A model generated the notes under the pieces. It was not told the origin of the DNA. It was given only the letters and a program-made list of their open reading frames with translations, and did no database searches. From JACOMY01 sp046233115 (lineage in GTDB: Bacteria > Pseudomonadota > Alphaproteobacteria > Kiloniellales > JACOMY01): a stretch of DNA of 64,000 nt. The stretch covers positions 1 through 64,000 of the forward strand of contig JBJXHM010000001.1 of the NCBI GenBank assembly GCA_046233115.1. The letters run 5' to 3'. Below are positions 30,058 to 40,526 of the stretch, one piece after another. How positions within the stretch are numbered: the stretch's first letter is position 1; each line of letters starts with the position of its first letter. Position numbers and translations under genes: made by a program.

Positions 30058-30918
30058 ATGGGTCGGGACAGCGCTGCAGGTCCGGCGGGTTCGGCGACCA
30101 GGGGCTATTGGCTCTTGGTCGCTCCCCTGCTGCTGGTCGTCCTGGGCCTCTACCTCTATCCGATCGGCGAGGTGCTGTGGATCAGCGTGACCGATCCCAG
30201 CCTGGGCTTGCAGAACTACGAGAAGCTGGCGACCTCCGGTTCGATCCAACGGATCTTGCTGACGACGGTGAAGATCGCGGTGATCACCACCGTGATTGCG
30301 GTCCTGGCCGGCTACCTGGTGGCTTATGCGATGGCGCATGTCGGCCGCACGCAACTGGTCTGGATCATGCTCTTCGTGCTGGTTCCCTTCTGGGTTTCGG
30401 TGCTGGTGCGGGCCTTCTCCTGGCTCATGCTGCTGCATGACGGCGGCCTCTTGAACACGGCCCTGCAAGAAACGGGACTCACCAGCGAACCCTTGCCACT
30501 GGTGCGCAACGAGCTGGGTGCCGTCATCGGCATCGTGCACTACATGATCCCCTATGCGGTGCTGCCGCTCTTCGCCAACATGCGCACCATCGACCCCAGC
30601 TACGTGGCCGCCGCGCGCGGTCTGGGTGCGAGCCCCTTCGCCGCGTTCTGGCGGGTCTATCTGCCGGCAACCCTGCCGGCGGTGATCGGCGCCAGCCTGC
30701 TGGTCTTCATCCTGACCCTGGGCTTCTTCGTCACGCCGGCGATCCTCGGCGGCGGCAAGACGGTGATGGTCGCCGAGTACGTCAGCGTCCAGATTCTACA
30801 GCTCTCCAGGTGGGGCGTGGCGGCGATGATGGCGACCGTGCTGCTGGTCGCGGTCTTGCTGCTGCTGGCGACCCTGGACCGCTTCGTCAATCTGCGCGTG
30901 CTCTTCGGGGCGAAGTAG
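30058..30918 (+). CDS. ABC transporter permease (PotB type)
   Basis: The 286-residue membrane protein has about six transmembrane helices and the cytoplasmic EAA loop AAARGLGASPFAAFWRVYLP near residues 182-201, which docks on the ATPase. It lies 43 bases after the binding protein and 13 bases before the second permease. It forms one half of the inner-membrane channel of the importer. Confidence 0.93.
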   Translation: MGRDSAAGPAGSATRGYWLLVAPLLLVVLGLYLYPIGEVLWISVTDPSLGLQNYEKLATSGSIQRILLTTVKIAVITTVIAVLAGYLVAYAMAHVGRTQLVWIMLFVLVPFWVSVLVRAFSWLMLLHDGGLLNTALQETGLTSEPLPLVRNELGAVIGIVHYMIPYAVLPLFANMRTIDPSYVAAARGLGASPFAAFWRVYLPATLPAVIGASLLVFILTLGFFVTPAILGGGKTVMVAEYVSVQILQLSRWGVAAMMATVLLVAVLLLLATLDRFVNLRVLFGAK

Positions 30919-30931
30919 GAGGGCGGCGGCG

Positions 30932-31732
30932 ATGGAGCGGCAACGCAGTTGGCGGACTTGGGCGGTGGTCGGCGGTGCTTGGTTGGTGCTGGTCTTCCTG
31001 CTGTTGCCGGTCTTCGTCTCCTTTCCTTTCTCGCTGTCGGACAAGCGCTATCTCTCCTGGCCCAGCCAGTCGCTATCGCTCGCCCCCTACCTTGACCTTC
31101 TGGAGAGCCGGAAGTGGCTTGGCAGCTTGTGGCAAAGCCTGGTGATCGCCACCGCGTCGTCGCTGATCGCCACGGTGATGGGCACGTTCTGTGCCGTTGG
31201 CCTCTGGCGGATCGCCTCGCGCTATTCGGAGATGGTGCGCGGGCTGCTGCTGGCGCCGGTGATCGTGCCGCCGATCGTCTCGGCGCTCGGCTTCTACCAG
31301 CTCTTCGTCGCACTGGGGCTGCTCGACAGCTACTTCGGTGTGATCCTGGCCCACGCCATCCTGGCCTCGCCCTTCGTGGTGATCACGGTGGCGACCTCGC
31401 TGTCCGGCTTCGACCTGCGCCAGGAGCAGGCCGCCCGCTCGCTCGGCGCCTCGATGCTGCAAAGCCTCTGGCTGGTGATCCTACCGGCGATCAAGCCCGG
31501 CGTGCTGTCGGGTGCGGTCTTCGCCTTCATTCTCTCCTGGGACGAGATCGTGGTGACGCTCTTCATCACCCATCTCGACATTTTCACCTTGCCGCGACGC
31601 ATGTGGGACGGCATCCGCGAGCACACCGATCCGAAGATCGCCGCCTGTGCCGCGATCCTGATTTTGATCACGCTGCTCGGCACCTTGATCTCGCTGGGTG
31701 CACGGCGCCGCCACAGGGCTGCGGAAGACTAG
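30932..31732 (+). CDS. ABC transporter permease (PotC type)
   Basis: The 266-residue protein is the second channel half, with six predicted transmembrane helices and the EAA loop EQAARSLGASMLQSLWLVIL. Its TAG stop shares the four-base CTAG with the stop of feoB on the opposite strand, so the two genes converge with a four-base overlap and no room for a separate terminator. Confidence 0.93.
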   Translation: MERQRSWRTWAVVGGAWLVLVFLLLPVFVSFPFSLSDKRYLSWPSQSLSLAPYLDLLESRKWLGSLWQSLVIATASSLIATVMGTFCAVGLWRIASRYSEMVRGLLLAPVIVPPIVSALGFYQLFVALGLLDSYFGVILAHAILASPFVVITVATSLSGFDLRQEQAARSLGASMLQSLWLVILPAIKPGVLSGAVFAFILSWDEIVVTLFITHLDIFTLPRRMWDGIREHTDPKIAACAAILILITLLGTLISLGARRRHRAAED

Positions 31733-33567
31733 AACCCGAACGCCCGAGCGCTCTGATAGAAGATCAGGCTGACGGCCCAGGCGTAGACCAGGGAAAAGGT
31801 GAGTGCGAAGAGGGTGAAACCCCAGGACTTGCTCTCGCCGCGCAAGGTCGCGACCGTTGTGAGGCAGGGGGTGTAGAGCAGGCAGAAGAGACAAAAGCTA
31901 TAGGCCTGCACCGGATCGACGGTGGCAGCGATCTTGTGCGCCACGGCGTCCGCATTCAGCGCGTAGATGGTGGAGAGCGAGCCGATCACCACCTCCTTGG
32001 CGATGAAGCCGAAGATCAGCGCCAGGGTGAGGAAGGGATCGACACCGATCGGCTGCATGATCGGCGCCATCAGCTTGCCCAGCGCACCGCCCCAGGTGTC
32101 CAGTCCGCTGGCGCCGACCGGAAAGCTGGTGAGGAACCAGACCGCGACGCAGCCGACGATGATGAAGTTGGTGGCCCGATGCAGGAAGTGATGCAGCTCG
32201 CCCCAGCCTCGCAGCCAGACCTGGCGCAGGGTCGGGGTCCGGTAGGGCGGCAGCTCCAGCACGAAGGGCTCGCTCGATCTGAACTGCCGGACGCGGCTGA
32301 ACAGGGCTGCGGCCAGGAAGGCGGCGACGAAGCTGATCACGTAGAAGGAGAAGAGCACCAGCGGCCCCAGGTCGGGCGGGAAGACGGCGGCGATGATGAA
32401 GACGAAGACCGCCAGCCGGGCCGAGCAGAGCGAGAGCGGGATGATCATCATCGACAAGAGCCGTAGCGGCCGCGAGCGCATGACCCTGGTGCCCATCAGG
32501 GCCGGGACGTTGCAGCCGAAGCCCATCATCTGCATGACGAAGGCGCGCCCATCCAGGCCCAGGCGGTGCATGAAGGCGTCCATCAGGTAGGCCGCGCGGG
32601 CGAGGTAGCCGCTGTCCTCCACCGCGGCCATGCAGAAGAAGAACAGCATGATCAGCGGCACGAAGGAGGCGACGGTCGCCACGCCCAGCCAGACACCGTC
32701 GATCAGGATCGCGCGGAGCCAGCCGGGCGTCCAGGAGAGCGCCGGTTCCAGGATCGCCGACTGGATCCAGTCGGTGGCCTGTCCGACCAGGCTCTGAGAG
32801 GGCAGCCCGATCGTCCAGATCAGGTAGAAGACCCCCAGCATCACCGCAAAGAACAGCGGCAGGCCGATGACGGGGTGCAGCAGGATATGGTCCAGCTTCT
32901 CGCTGAAGGTCGGGGGCCTTTCCTCGGGATAGGCAACCGCGCCCTCAAGCAGGCGGACCATTGCCGCCTGCTCGACAGGCCGGTGCTGCAGTCCGGCATA
33001 GTCGGCCCGCACCGGACTTACCGTTCTGCGCTCCTCCAGGGCCCGCCCCACCCCGGCCAAGGCGGTCTCGAAGCCCTCGCCGTACTTGGCGGAGACCAGG
33101 AAGACCGGCATGCCGAGCCGGATCGAAAGCTCCAGCGTGTCGAACTTGATGCCGGCCTTGCGCGCCTCGTCTGCCATGTTCAGCAGGACCACGGCCGGGA
33201 TGCCAAGGCCCTTGAGCTGCAGCGGCATGCGGATTTGCCGGTCGATTTGCGAGGCGTTGACGATGACGATCACAAGATCGAGGTCGGTGCGCTCGAGAAA
33301 GCTCTGCACCACCTTCTCGTCGTCGGAGAAGCCGTCCAGGTCGTAGAGGCCGGGCAGGTCCACCACCTCCACCGCGCGGCCGGCGAGCTGGATTTCCGCC
33401 TGAGCCAGGTCGACCGTGATGCCGGGCCAGTTGCCGACGTGCGCGCGGGCGCCGGTCATGCGGTTGAACACCATCGACTTGCCGGTGTTGGGTTGTCCGA
33501 TCAGCGCGATCCGGGGCTTGTGCTCGTGACCTGCTGCCTGCTCGTCCGCAGCGGCGGCTGGATCCAT
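31729..33567 (-). CDS. feoB: Ferrous iron transporter FeoB
   Basis: The 612-residue protein has an N-terminal G domain (G1 GQPNTGKS at 24-31, G3 VVDLPG, G4 NMAD), a short helical GDI region and a membrane part with Gate motifs (SGYLARAAY, MGFGCNVPA, FIAKEVVIGSL, CLLYTPC). It imports Fe(II) across the inner membrane. It is shorter than the roughly 770-residue enterobacterial protein. feoA lies 51 bases upstream. Confidence 0.96.
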   Translation of the reverse strand: MDPAAAADEQAAGHEHKPRIALIGQPNTGKSMVFNRMTGARAHVGNWPGITVDLAQAEIQLAGRAVEVVDLPGLYDLDGFSDDEKVVQSFLERTDLDLVIVIVNASQIDRQIRMPLQLKGLGIPAVVLLNMADEARKAGIKFDTLELSIRLGMPVFLVSAKYGEGFETALAGVGRALEERRTVSPVRADYAGLQHRPVEQAAMVRLLEGAVAYPEERPPTFSEKLDHILLHPVIGLPLFFAVMLGVFYLIWTIGLPSQSLVGQATDWIQSAILEPALSWTPGWLRAILIDGVWLGVATVASFVPLIMLFFFCMAAVEDSGYLARAAYLMDAFMHRLGLDGRAFVMQMMGFGCNVPALMGTRVMRSRPLRLLSMMIIPLSLCSARLAVFVFIIAAVFPPDLGPLVLFSFYVISFVAAFLAAALFSRVRQFRSSEPFVLELPPYRTPTLRQVWLRGWGELHHFLHRATNFIIVGCVAVWFLTSFPVGASGLDTWGGALGKLMAPIMQPIGVDPFLTLALIFGFIAKEVVIGSLSTIYALNADAVAHKIAATVDPVQAYSFCLFCLLYTPCLTTVATLRGESKSWGFTLFALTFSLVYAWAVSLIFYQSARAFGF

Positions 33568-33618
33568 CTTCGCCGGCTCTCCTCGATCCTCTGCCGCCGT
33601 TCACTCAGGTCGGTCGGG

Positions 33619-33927
33619 TCAGGCCGTGGCCCCGATGGTCATCCCGCCGGCGATTGGGAGACGGCGAAGGCGGACCAGGTGAGCTTCTGCTCGCCGGATC
33701 GCGACCTCCGTAGTCATACCGATGCGTACCACCAGCGGGCCGCCGAACCAGGCGCGCCTCAGGACCCGCACCTCCTTGCCGGGAACCAGGCCCATGGCCT
33801 CCAGCCGACGCAGGAAGATCTCGCCGAAGAGGCCGGCCTCGACGCTCTCCACCACAGCACTGCAGTGAACTTCAAGGTCGAGCAGGCGAAGGATCGCTAC
33901 CTCCCGCTCCAGCTCTTCGATCTCCAT
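33619..33927 (-). CDS. feoA: FeoA-type SH3-like protein
   Basis: The 102-residue protein has the FeoA SH3-like core in its second half (LRRLEAMGLVPGKEVRVLRRA, GGPLVVRIGMTTEVAIRRAEA). It carries an extra N-terminal segment of about 25 residues rich in Glu and Leu compared with the usual 75-80 residues. FeoA binds FeoB from the cytoplasm and is needed for iron uptake. It is the first gene of the feoAB operon. Confidence 0.9.
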   Translation of the reverse strand: MEIEELEREVAILRLLDLEVHCSAVVESVEAGLFGEIFLRRLEAMGLVPGKEVRVLRRAWFGGPLVVRIGMTTEVAIRRAEAHLVRLRRLPIAGGMTIGATA

Positions 33928-34357
33928 GCTCTCCTCCGACTTCCGAAACTGGCTGTCAAATTGGCGCTTTTGATACGCAATCGCAACTCATTTGTATCTT
34001 TTAGCGAGCCGCTCCTGCCGATTGGCCGGCTACCACAGAAACGCTGTGGCGAACCGGGTAATGCGCAGCAGGGCGAACGGCGCGTCATGGGGTCCCGGCA
34101 AGCCCGATGTCAGGCGCGAGTGGCGCCTCGATCGAAGACCTTCCACAACCCAAGTGCAACTGAATAGCAGCTTTGTCCGGTCTTGTGCATGGCCCTGCTT
34201 CCAGGTGTCGCTACCCTGGCGACGGCATCCCTGGCGCGCTCGCGTTCGGACCGTGGATTTCCGTCTCCTTTTTGAGCCGGCGGGGGCTCCAGGTATAGTG
34301 TCGGGCCAGGTAGGGCCGAAGGCCCGCAGACCCCACGAGCCAGGAGGGGCAGAGGTC
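33928..34357. other. Divergent gap between feoA and the sugar-acid operon
   Basis: The part next to feoA (33945-34015) is AT-richer and should hold its promoter. A 27-base element at 33972-33998 has GATAC/GTATC ends and a CAACTCATTTG core that loosely resembles Fur-type iron boxes, but its inner symmetry is poor. The rest, 34020-34357, shows no feature beyond the ribosome site CAGGAGGGGCAGAGG before 34358. Confidence 0.4.
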
Positions 34358-35467
34358 ATGGCGAAGATCCGCCGCGTCGAGGTCCTGATGGTCAACCTCG
34401 AGCCCAAGGTGAAGCGGGTCGATGCGATCCAGAGCTTCGTCAGCCAGGAAACGCCGATCGTCCGCATCCATGATGCGGAGGGCGCGGTCGGCACGGGCTA
34501 CAGCTACACCATCGGCACCGGCGGTCACTCGGTGGTGGCGCTGATCGTCCGCAGCCTGGCCCCGGCGCTGATCGGCCGTGACGCCGATGCCATCGAGGCG
34601 ATCTGGCGCGACCTCCTCTTCCAAACCCATGCGACCAGCGTCGGCGCCGTCACCTCTCTGGCGCTCGCCGCCATCGACACCGCGCTCTGGGACCTGCGTT
34701 GCCGCCGCAGCGGCCAGCCGCTCCACCGCGCGGCCGGCGGCGCGCGGGAGGAAATCCCGCTCTACAGCACCGAGGGCGGATGGTTGCACCTTTCCACCGA
34801 AGAGCTGGTTGCCGACGCCGTGGCGATGCAGGCGCAGGGCTTCCTGGGGGCCAAGATCAAGATCGGCCGGCCGCACCTTTCCGAGGATGCCGAGCGGCTG
34901 GCGGCGGTGCGGCGGGCGGTCGGGCCAGCCTTCGAGATCATGACCGACGCGAACCAGGGCTTCCCCCTGAGCGAAGCGCTGCGTCGGGCGCGTGTCCTGG
35001 AGGAGCAGGGGGTGGCCTGGTTCGAGGAGCCGCTGCCGGCGGACGACCTGCAGGGCCACGCCCGCCTGGCTGCCTCCACCTCTGTCCCCATCGCGGTCGG
35101 CGAGAGTCTCTATTCGCTCGGTCAGTTCAAGGACTACCTGACCGCCGGGGCCTGCTCCATCGTGCAGGTCGACGTGGCGCGTATCGGCGGGATCACCCCC
35201 TGGCTGAAGGTCGCGCACCTGGCAGAGGCCTTCAATCTCCTGGTCTGCCCGCACTTTCTGATGGAGCTGCATGTCTCCCTGGTCTGCGCCGTCCCCAACA
35301 CCCGCTGGCTGGAGTACATCCCCCAGCTCGATGACCTGACGGAGAGCGGCATGACCATCGCAGGCGGCAAGGCACGGCCCTCCGACGATCCGGGCCTGGG
35401 GATCGCCTGGGACTGGCCCAAGATCCGGTCGCTGGCGGTCGAAGACTGCTCGGCGACGATCGGCTGA
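34358..35467 (+). CDS. Enolase-superfamily (mandelate racemase type) sugar-acid dehydratase
   Basis: The 369-residue enzyme shows the mandelate-racemase pattern almost at the canonical numbering: Lys166 and Lys168 (AKIKIG), metal ligands Asp197, Glu223 and Glu249 (TDANQG, WFEEP, VGES) and the Asp272-His299 general-base dyad (QVDVAR, CPHF). Members abstract an alpha proton of a carboxylate, and most dehydrate sugar acids. The fuconolactonase-like hydrolase nine bases downstream points to an L-fuconate- or galactonate-like substrate, though racemase activity is not excluded. It is the first gene of a four-gene operon. Confidence 0.88.
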   Translation: MAKIRRVEVLMVNLEPKVKRVDAIQSFVSQETPIVRIHDAEGAVGTGYSYTIGTGGHSVVALIVRSLAPALIGRDADAIEAIWRDLLFQTHATSVGAVTSLALAAIDTALWDLRCRRSGQPLHRAAGGAREEIPLYSTEGGWLHLSTEELVADAVAMQAQGFLGAKIKIGRPHLSEDAERLAAVRRAVGPAFEIMTDANQGFPLSEALRRARVLEEQGVAWFEEPLPADDLQGHARLAASTSVPIAVGESLYSLGQFKDYLTAGACSIVQVDVARIGGITPWLKVAHLAEAFNLLVCPHFLMELHVSLVCAVPNTRWLEYIPQLDDLTESGMTIAGGKARPSDDPGLGIAWDWPKIRSLAVEDCSATIG

Positions 35468-35476
35468 GCGGCAGCG

Positions 35477-36307
35477 ATGCGCAGGGTCGACGCCCACCAG
35501 CACTTCTGGTCCGTGGCCCGCGGCGACTACGGCTGGCTGACGCCGGACCTGGCACCGATCTACCGCGACTTCGGTCCGGCCGACCTGAAGCCCCTGCTTG
35601 TCGCCGGCGGGATCGAGGGGACCATCCTGGTGCAGGCGGCAGAGAGCACGGCGGAGACCGCCTACCTGCTGTCGATCGCCGAGGCGGAGGCGATGGTGCT
35701 GGGCGTGGTCGGCTGGGTCGACATGGCGGCGCCTGATGCGCCGGAGGCTCTGGCGCGGCTCGCCCGCCATCCCAAGCTTGTCGGCATCCGGCCGATGCTC
35801 CAGGACCTGCCCGATCCCGACTGGATGCTGCGCCCGGAGCTGGAGCTCGCGTTCCGGGCTATCATCGACCTGGACCTGGTGTTCGATGCATTGATCCGGC
35901 CCCGGCACCTGAGCGCGCTCCGGCTGCTGCTGGCGCGCTATCCGGATCTGCGCTGCGTGATCGACCATGCCGCCAAGCCCGAGATCCGCGAGGGGAGGTG
36001 GTCGCCCTGGGCCGAGCAGATGGCGCTGCTCGCCGCCGAGACCTCGGCCTGCTGCAAGCTCTCCGGCCTGGTGACCGAGGCGGCGAGTGACTGGGCGCCG
36101 GCCGACATCCGACCCTATGCCGAGCTGGTGCTGGAGCGCTTCGGGCCATCGCGGACGCTGTTCGGCAGCGACTGGCCGGTGTTGACCCTGGCGGCCGGCT
36201 ACGCGGACTGGCTGTCGCTCGCTTGCGATCTGACCGCGTTTCTGGATGATGCGGATCGCGCAAGGGTCTTCGGCGGCACGGCCGAACGGGTCTATCTGAA
36301 GGGATGA
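35477..36307 (+). CDS. Fuconolactonase-like amidohydrolase (COG3618)
   Basis: The 276-residue TIM-barrel protein belongs to the amidohydrolase-related lactonases: DAHQHFW at 5-11, the WVDM strand, GIRPMLQ, the IDHAAKP strand and the terminal FGSDWPV with the catalytic aspartate. Relatives hydrolyse L-fucono-1,4-lactone or related sugar lactones. Together with the upstream dehydratase it gives two successive steps, lactone to acid to 2-keto-3-deoxy acid. No dehydrogenase or aldolase of the same pathway follows. Confidence 0.87.
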   Translation: MRRVDAHQHFWSVARGDYGWLTPDLAPIYRDFGPADLKPLLVAGGIEGTILVQAAESTAETAYLLSIAEAEAMVLGVVGWVDMAAPDAPEALARLARHPKLVGIRPMLQDLPDPDWMLRPELELAFRAIIDLDLVFDALIRPRHLSALRLLLARYPDLRCVIDHAAKPEIREGRWSPWAEQMALLAAETSACCKLSGLVTEAASDWAPADIRPYAELVLERFGPSRTLFGSDWPVLTLAAGYADWLSLACDLTAFLDDADRARVFGGTAERVYLKG

Positions 36308-36320
36308 GAGGCGGTTCCGA

Positions 36321-36941
36321 ATGATCGGGGAGGAAGAGAGATCGCCGGGTCGCAAACCTCGCATTGCCTTTGCTGGTAGCGCTGGGATCGGCAAGACCAC
36401 CCTGGCGCAGGCACTGAGTCGGCGCTGGCAGGTACCCTACGTCGACGAGGCCATGCGCGGGCGGATAGAGGCGGGACTGGACCTTCACACGCTCTCGCGC
36501 GAGGCCTTCCGCGGGCTGCTGCTGGAGCTGGCCGACGAGACCCATAGCGGCGTCGAGACGGCGATCCGGCAGGGTGGGGGTGTCGCCTCCGACCGCTCCC
36601 CGTTGGATTCCTTGGCCTTCTGGCTCCACTACGGCTTCGTGCATGACCTGCCGGAGGCGACGGAGGCGGTGGCGAGGCGCCAGCTCGAACGCTGCAGGGC
36701 CTTCGACCTGATCGTGGTGCTGCCCTGGGGCGTGCTGCCGCTGCAGTCCGACGGGGTACGCTCCGACAACCCTTGGCTGCAGCTGCAGTTTCATGCTCTG
36801 GTCTCGGGTCTACTGCAGCAGTTCCTGCCGGCCGAGCAGGTGGCGCGCGTGCCCGACGCGGTGCGCGGACTCGAGGCGCGGATGAACTGGCTGGAGGCAC
36901 GGTTCTCGGCGATGGGCCTGCTGCCGAAGGAAGAGATGTGA
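36321..36941 (+). CDS. P-loop NTPase, NadR/AAA_28-like
   Basis: The 206-residue protein has Walker A GSAGIGKT at 19-26 and a DRSPLDSLAFW motif at about 91-101, which resembles the catalytic DRS motif of small-molecule kinases such as the nicotinamide riboside kinase domain of NadR. It lacks a DNA-binding or sensor domain. It starts 13 bases after the lactonase and ends four bases before the next gene, so it is cotranscribed with both. It may be a metabolite kinase or a nucleotide-driven assembly factor; the substrate is unknown. Confidence 0.75.
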   Translation: MIGEEERSPGRKPRIAFAGSAGIGKTTLAQALSRRWQVPYVDEAMRGRIEAGLDLHTLSREAFRGLLLELADETHSGVETAIRQGGGVASDRSPLDSLAFWLHYGFVHDLPEATEAVARRQLERCRAFDLIVVLPWGVLPLQSDGVRSDNPWLQLQFHALVSGLLQQFLPAEQVARVPDAVRGLEARMNWLEARFSAMGLLPKEEM

Positions 36942-36945
36942 CGCG

Positions 36946-37915
36946 GTGAGCGCGACGCAAGATTGGTTGGATCTGGTCGAGCGACACCTGGCGCTGGCCT
37001 CCAGCGGCTGGAGCCTTGGTGTCTTCGGCGCGCTCGCCGAGTTCGAATACGATGGGGAGGAAGCCCGCACCGCTCCCGACAGCGGCTGGCCCGGCTGGAT
37101 CACGCCGCGCGGTGCCATCGCCATCGACCCGGCGGCCGCGCCGCTGCCCCTGGCCTACGAACTGCTCTCCGCACAGGCCGATCAGTGGCGCCACGGTCTG
37201 TTCTTCTGCCTGCCCGCAGAGGGCTTGCCCGAGCGGCCGGCTGTGCTGACCGACCTGGGGCGGGACGAGGCGGCGCTGCGCCCGGAGGACCGTGGGGCGC
37301 GCCTCTTCGACATGGGTCTGGGCCGGCCGGGCTTGCGTTTCTGCGTGCGCACGGCCGATTCCGAGCTGGCGGAGCGGCTGGCCGCGGACTGCGGCCGCTC
37401 CCTCTTCGCGGCCAATAGCCGGGCCATGGCGGCGATCAAGGCAGTCAGCCCGCAGCGCGTTGTGACCACGCCGCTTGGCCGGATCGAGGTCTATCAGGCC
37501 ATCGGCTCGACCAGCCGCGGCATTCCCACGCCCGTCGGTCCGCACACCCACGTGCTGCCGAAGCTGCTGGCCGGTGGGCGCTCACACGACGCCAACATCG
37601 CGGTGCCCGACGGCCTGGTGCCCCTGCTGGCGCTCTATCCCGCCCACCCCTGTGCGGCCGGCGGCTTCGATCGTGAGGCCCATGCTGCCTTTCAGGCGCT
37701 GCTCCAGCGCTACGGCGCGCCGGACTACCGGGCGGCTAAGGCGGCGGCCCTGTCGGCGCTGCTCGCCAGTGCGCCTGAGGCGGTCGCGGAACCGGCTGGA
37801 CGCAGCGCGCGGGCGGCCTGGCGCATCGCGCTCCGCCAGTGCGCGGCCGAGGGCTTGGTCTCGGGGGAGGGGCTTGCCGCCTGGCGGGCACGGCTGGAAC
37901 CGCAGCGCGGCGACC

Positions 37916-37941
<26 letters not shown>
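36946..37941 (+). CDS. Conserved protein of unknown function paired with the P-loop gene
   Basis: The 331-residue protein starts with GTG four bases after the P-loop gene, so the two are translationally linked. It has no signal peptide or membrane segment. A conserved-looking centre is GPHTHVLPKLLAGG followed by YPAHPCAAGGFDRE (about 198-245), with histidines that could bind metal or phosphate. I do not recognise its family with confidence; it may be one of the unnamed DUF families. Its 3' end overlaps the btuD gene on the other strand by 26 bases. Confidence 0.75.
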
Positions 37942-38679
<738 letters not shown>

Positions 38680-38683
<4 letters not shown>

Positions 38684-39669
38684 GCCGCCTCCCGCCTCAT
38701 CTGCAAGACCAGGCGCAGGAAGAAGGGCGTGCCGACCAGCGCGGTGACCACGCCGAGCTTGAGATCCACACCGGGCGGCATGATGCGGGTGACCAGGTCG
38801 GCTGCGGTCAGCAGCAGGGCGCCGCCAAGCGCCGAGGCCGGCAGCAGGCGGCTCGGCAAGTGGCCGACCAGGGGGCGCAGCAGGTGCGGCACCACCAGGC
38901 CGACGAAGCCGATGGCGCCGGCGACCGCGGTGGCCGCACCGACGATGCAGGCGGTGCCGGCGACCAGCAGCAGGCGCGCGCCGGTCAGGCCCACGCCCAG
39001 GCTCACCGCCGTGTCCTCGCCAAGGCTGAGCGCGTCGAGGGTGGGGCCGAGGGAAAGCAGCAGCAGGGCGCCGACCAGGATGAAGGGGCCGGCGAGCCAG
39101 AGGTGCTCCAAGGAGCGGTCGGCCAGCGAACCCAGCAACCAGAACACGATCTCGTAGACCGCGAGCGGGCTCGGCATCAGGTTCAGCGCCAGCGACAGCA
39201 GCGCCCCGGCCGCCGCCGAGATGGCAACGCCGGACAGCACCAGCCCCAGGGTGGAGGACTGCCGGCCGGCCAGGACCAGCAGCAAGCCGGCGGCCAGGCC
39301 CGCCCCCAGCAGCCCGGCCAGCGGCAGGGCCAGGAGGAAGGCGCTGCCGAGCCCGCTGTAGAAGACCAGCACCGCCCCCAGCGCTGCTGCGCCCGAGATG
39401 CCGAAGATCGCGGGCTCGGCCAGGGGATTGCGCAGGAAGCCCTGCAGCGCCGCGCCACAGAGGCCGAGCCCGGCGCCGATGGTCATGGCCAGCGCCGTGC
39501 GCGGCAGGCGCAGCTCCTGCATGATCAGGCGCCCGGTCTCATCGCCATTGCCGAAGAGGCCGCCCAGCATATCCCCCAGGTCAAGACCGGCCGGGCCGTT
39601 GGCCAGCGAGACCAGGGCCAGGGCCAGCAGGGCGAGGGCCAGGCCGCCGAGCAGGGGCGCTTGCCTCAA
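38680..39669 (-). CDS. btuC: Vitamin B12 ABC transporter permease
   Basis: The 329-residue protein is a FecCD-family permease with about ten transmembrane helices, with the typical LRLPRTALAMTIGAGLGLCGAALQG and GFVGLVVPHLLR segments. It forms the homodimeric inner-membrane channel for cobalamin. It overlaps both neighbours by ATGA junctions, a sign of tight translational coupling. Confidence 0.92.
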
Positions 39670-40526
39670 CGCGCGCCGTTCCCGTCGAGGGTCTCGGCGA
39701 AGGCGCGGAGCTGTGCCAGCGCCTCCAGCACCCGCGGGCTGCCGCAGACCCAGGTCGCCGAATCGATGGTCATGCCGGGTCGGCTCGTCGCCAGCGCCCG
39801 CAAGGCCGGGTGGGTCAGCATGCCGGCCTGCAGCGAGGGGCTGAGGCTCGGGTCCAGGGCGATGACGATGGCCTCGGGCGGGTCGCTCAGGATCTGCTCC
39901 ATGGCCAGCGTGCCGTAGCCCTCGATCCCCCAGTCGGCCGCCTTGTTGGCGAGCCCTGCATGGTCCAGCAAGTCGTCGACCAGGGTGCCGGCGCCCTGGG
40001 TCCGCAGGCCGGAGGTCAGCACCGCCACCTTCGGCCGCTTGCCGGGGCCGGGAGCAAGGGCGGCCACCTGGCGCCGGAAGTCGGTGATGAGGGCTGCGCC
40101 GCGCGCCTCCTGCCCGATCAGCCCGGCGACCTCCCGGATGTTGGCCTCGATGTCGGCCAGCGAGCGGGCGAAGGGCAGGTCCACCACCCGAAGGCCCTGG
40201 CGGCGCAGCAAAGCGGCGGCCGGGCGGGCCGAGAAGGCGCCGGCCAGGATCAGGTCGGGGGCGAGCGGCAGGATCTCCTCGGCCAGGCCGCTGTTCAGCG
40301 GCAGTCCGGCGGCGGCCAGCCGGCGCGTGGCCTCGGCTGCTTCGCCGCTCTCCTGCTGTGCGCCGAGCCGCGTCAGCGAGGCGATCTGGCCCACGTCGGC
40401 CAATGCCAGCAGCAGGTGGTCGCTGCAGAGGTTCATCGAGACCACCCGCTCCGGTCCCGCCACCGCGCTGCCGGCCGACAGGACCAGGCCGGCGGCGAGA
40501 AACAGGCTAGAAACGCGCGCGAACAC
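39666..40526 (-). CDS. btuF: Vitamin B12 ABC transporter substrate-binding protein
   Basis: The 286-residue protein has a signal peptide (MFARVSSLFLAAGLVLSAGS, cut near AVAGPERV) and a class III periplasmic-binding fold (RVVSMNLCSDHLLLALA, LAPDLILAG, VLTSGLRTQGAG). It would carry cobalamin from BtuB to BtuCD. The start lies 20 bases inside the 3' end of btuB. Confidence 0.9.
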   Translation of the reverse strand: MFARVSSLFLAAGLVLSAGSAVAGPERVVSMNLCSDHLLLALADVGQIASLTRLGAQQESGEAAEATRRLAAAGLPLNSGLAEEILPLAPDLILAGAFSARPAAALLRRQGLRVVDLPFARSLADIEANIREVAGLIGQEARGAALITDFRRQVAALAPGPGKRPKVAVLTSGLRTQGAGTLVDDLLDHAGLANKAADWGIEGYGTLAMEQILSDPPEAIVIALDPSLSPSLQAGMLTHPALRALATSRPGMTIDSATWVCGSPRVLEALAQLRAFAETLDGNGAR

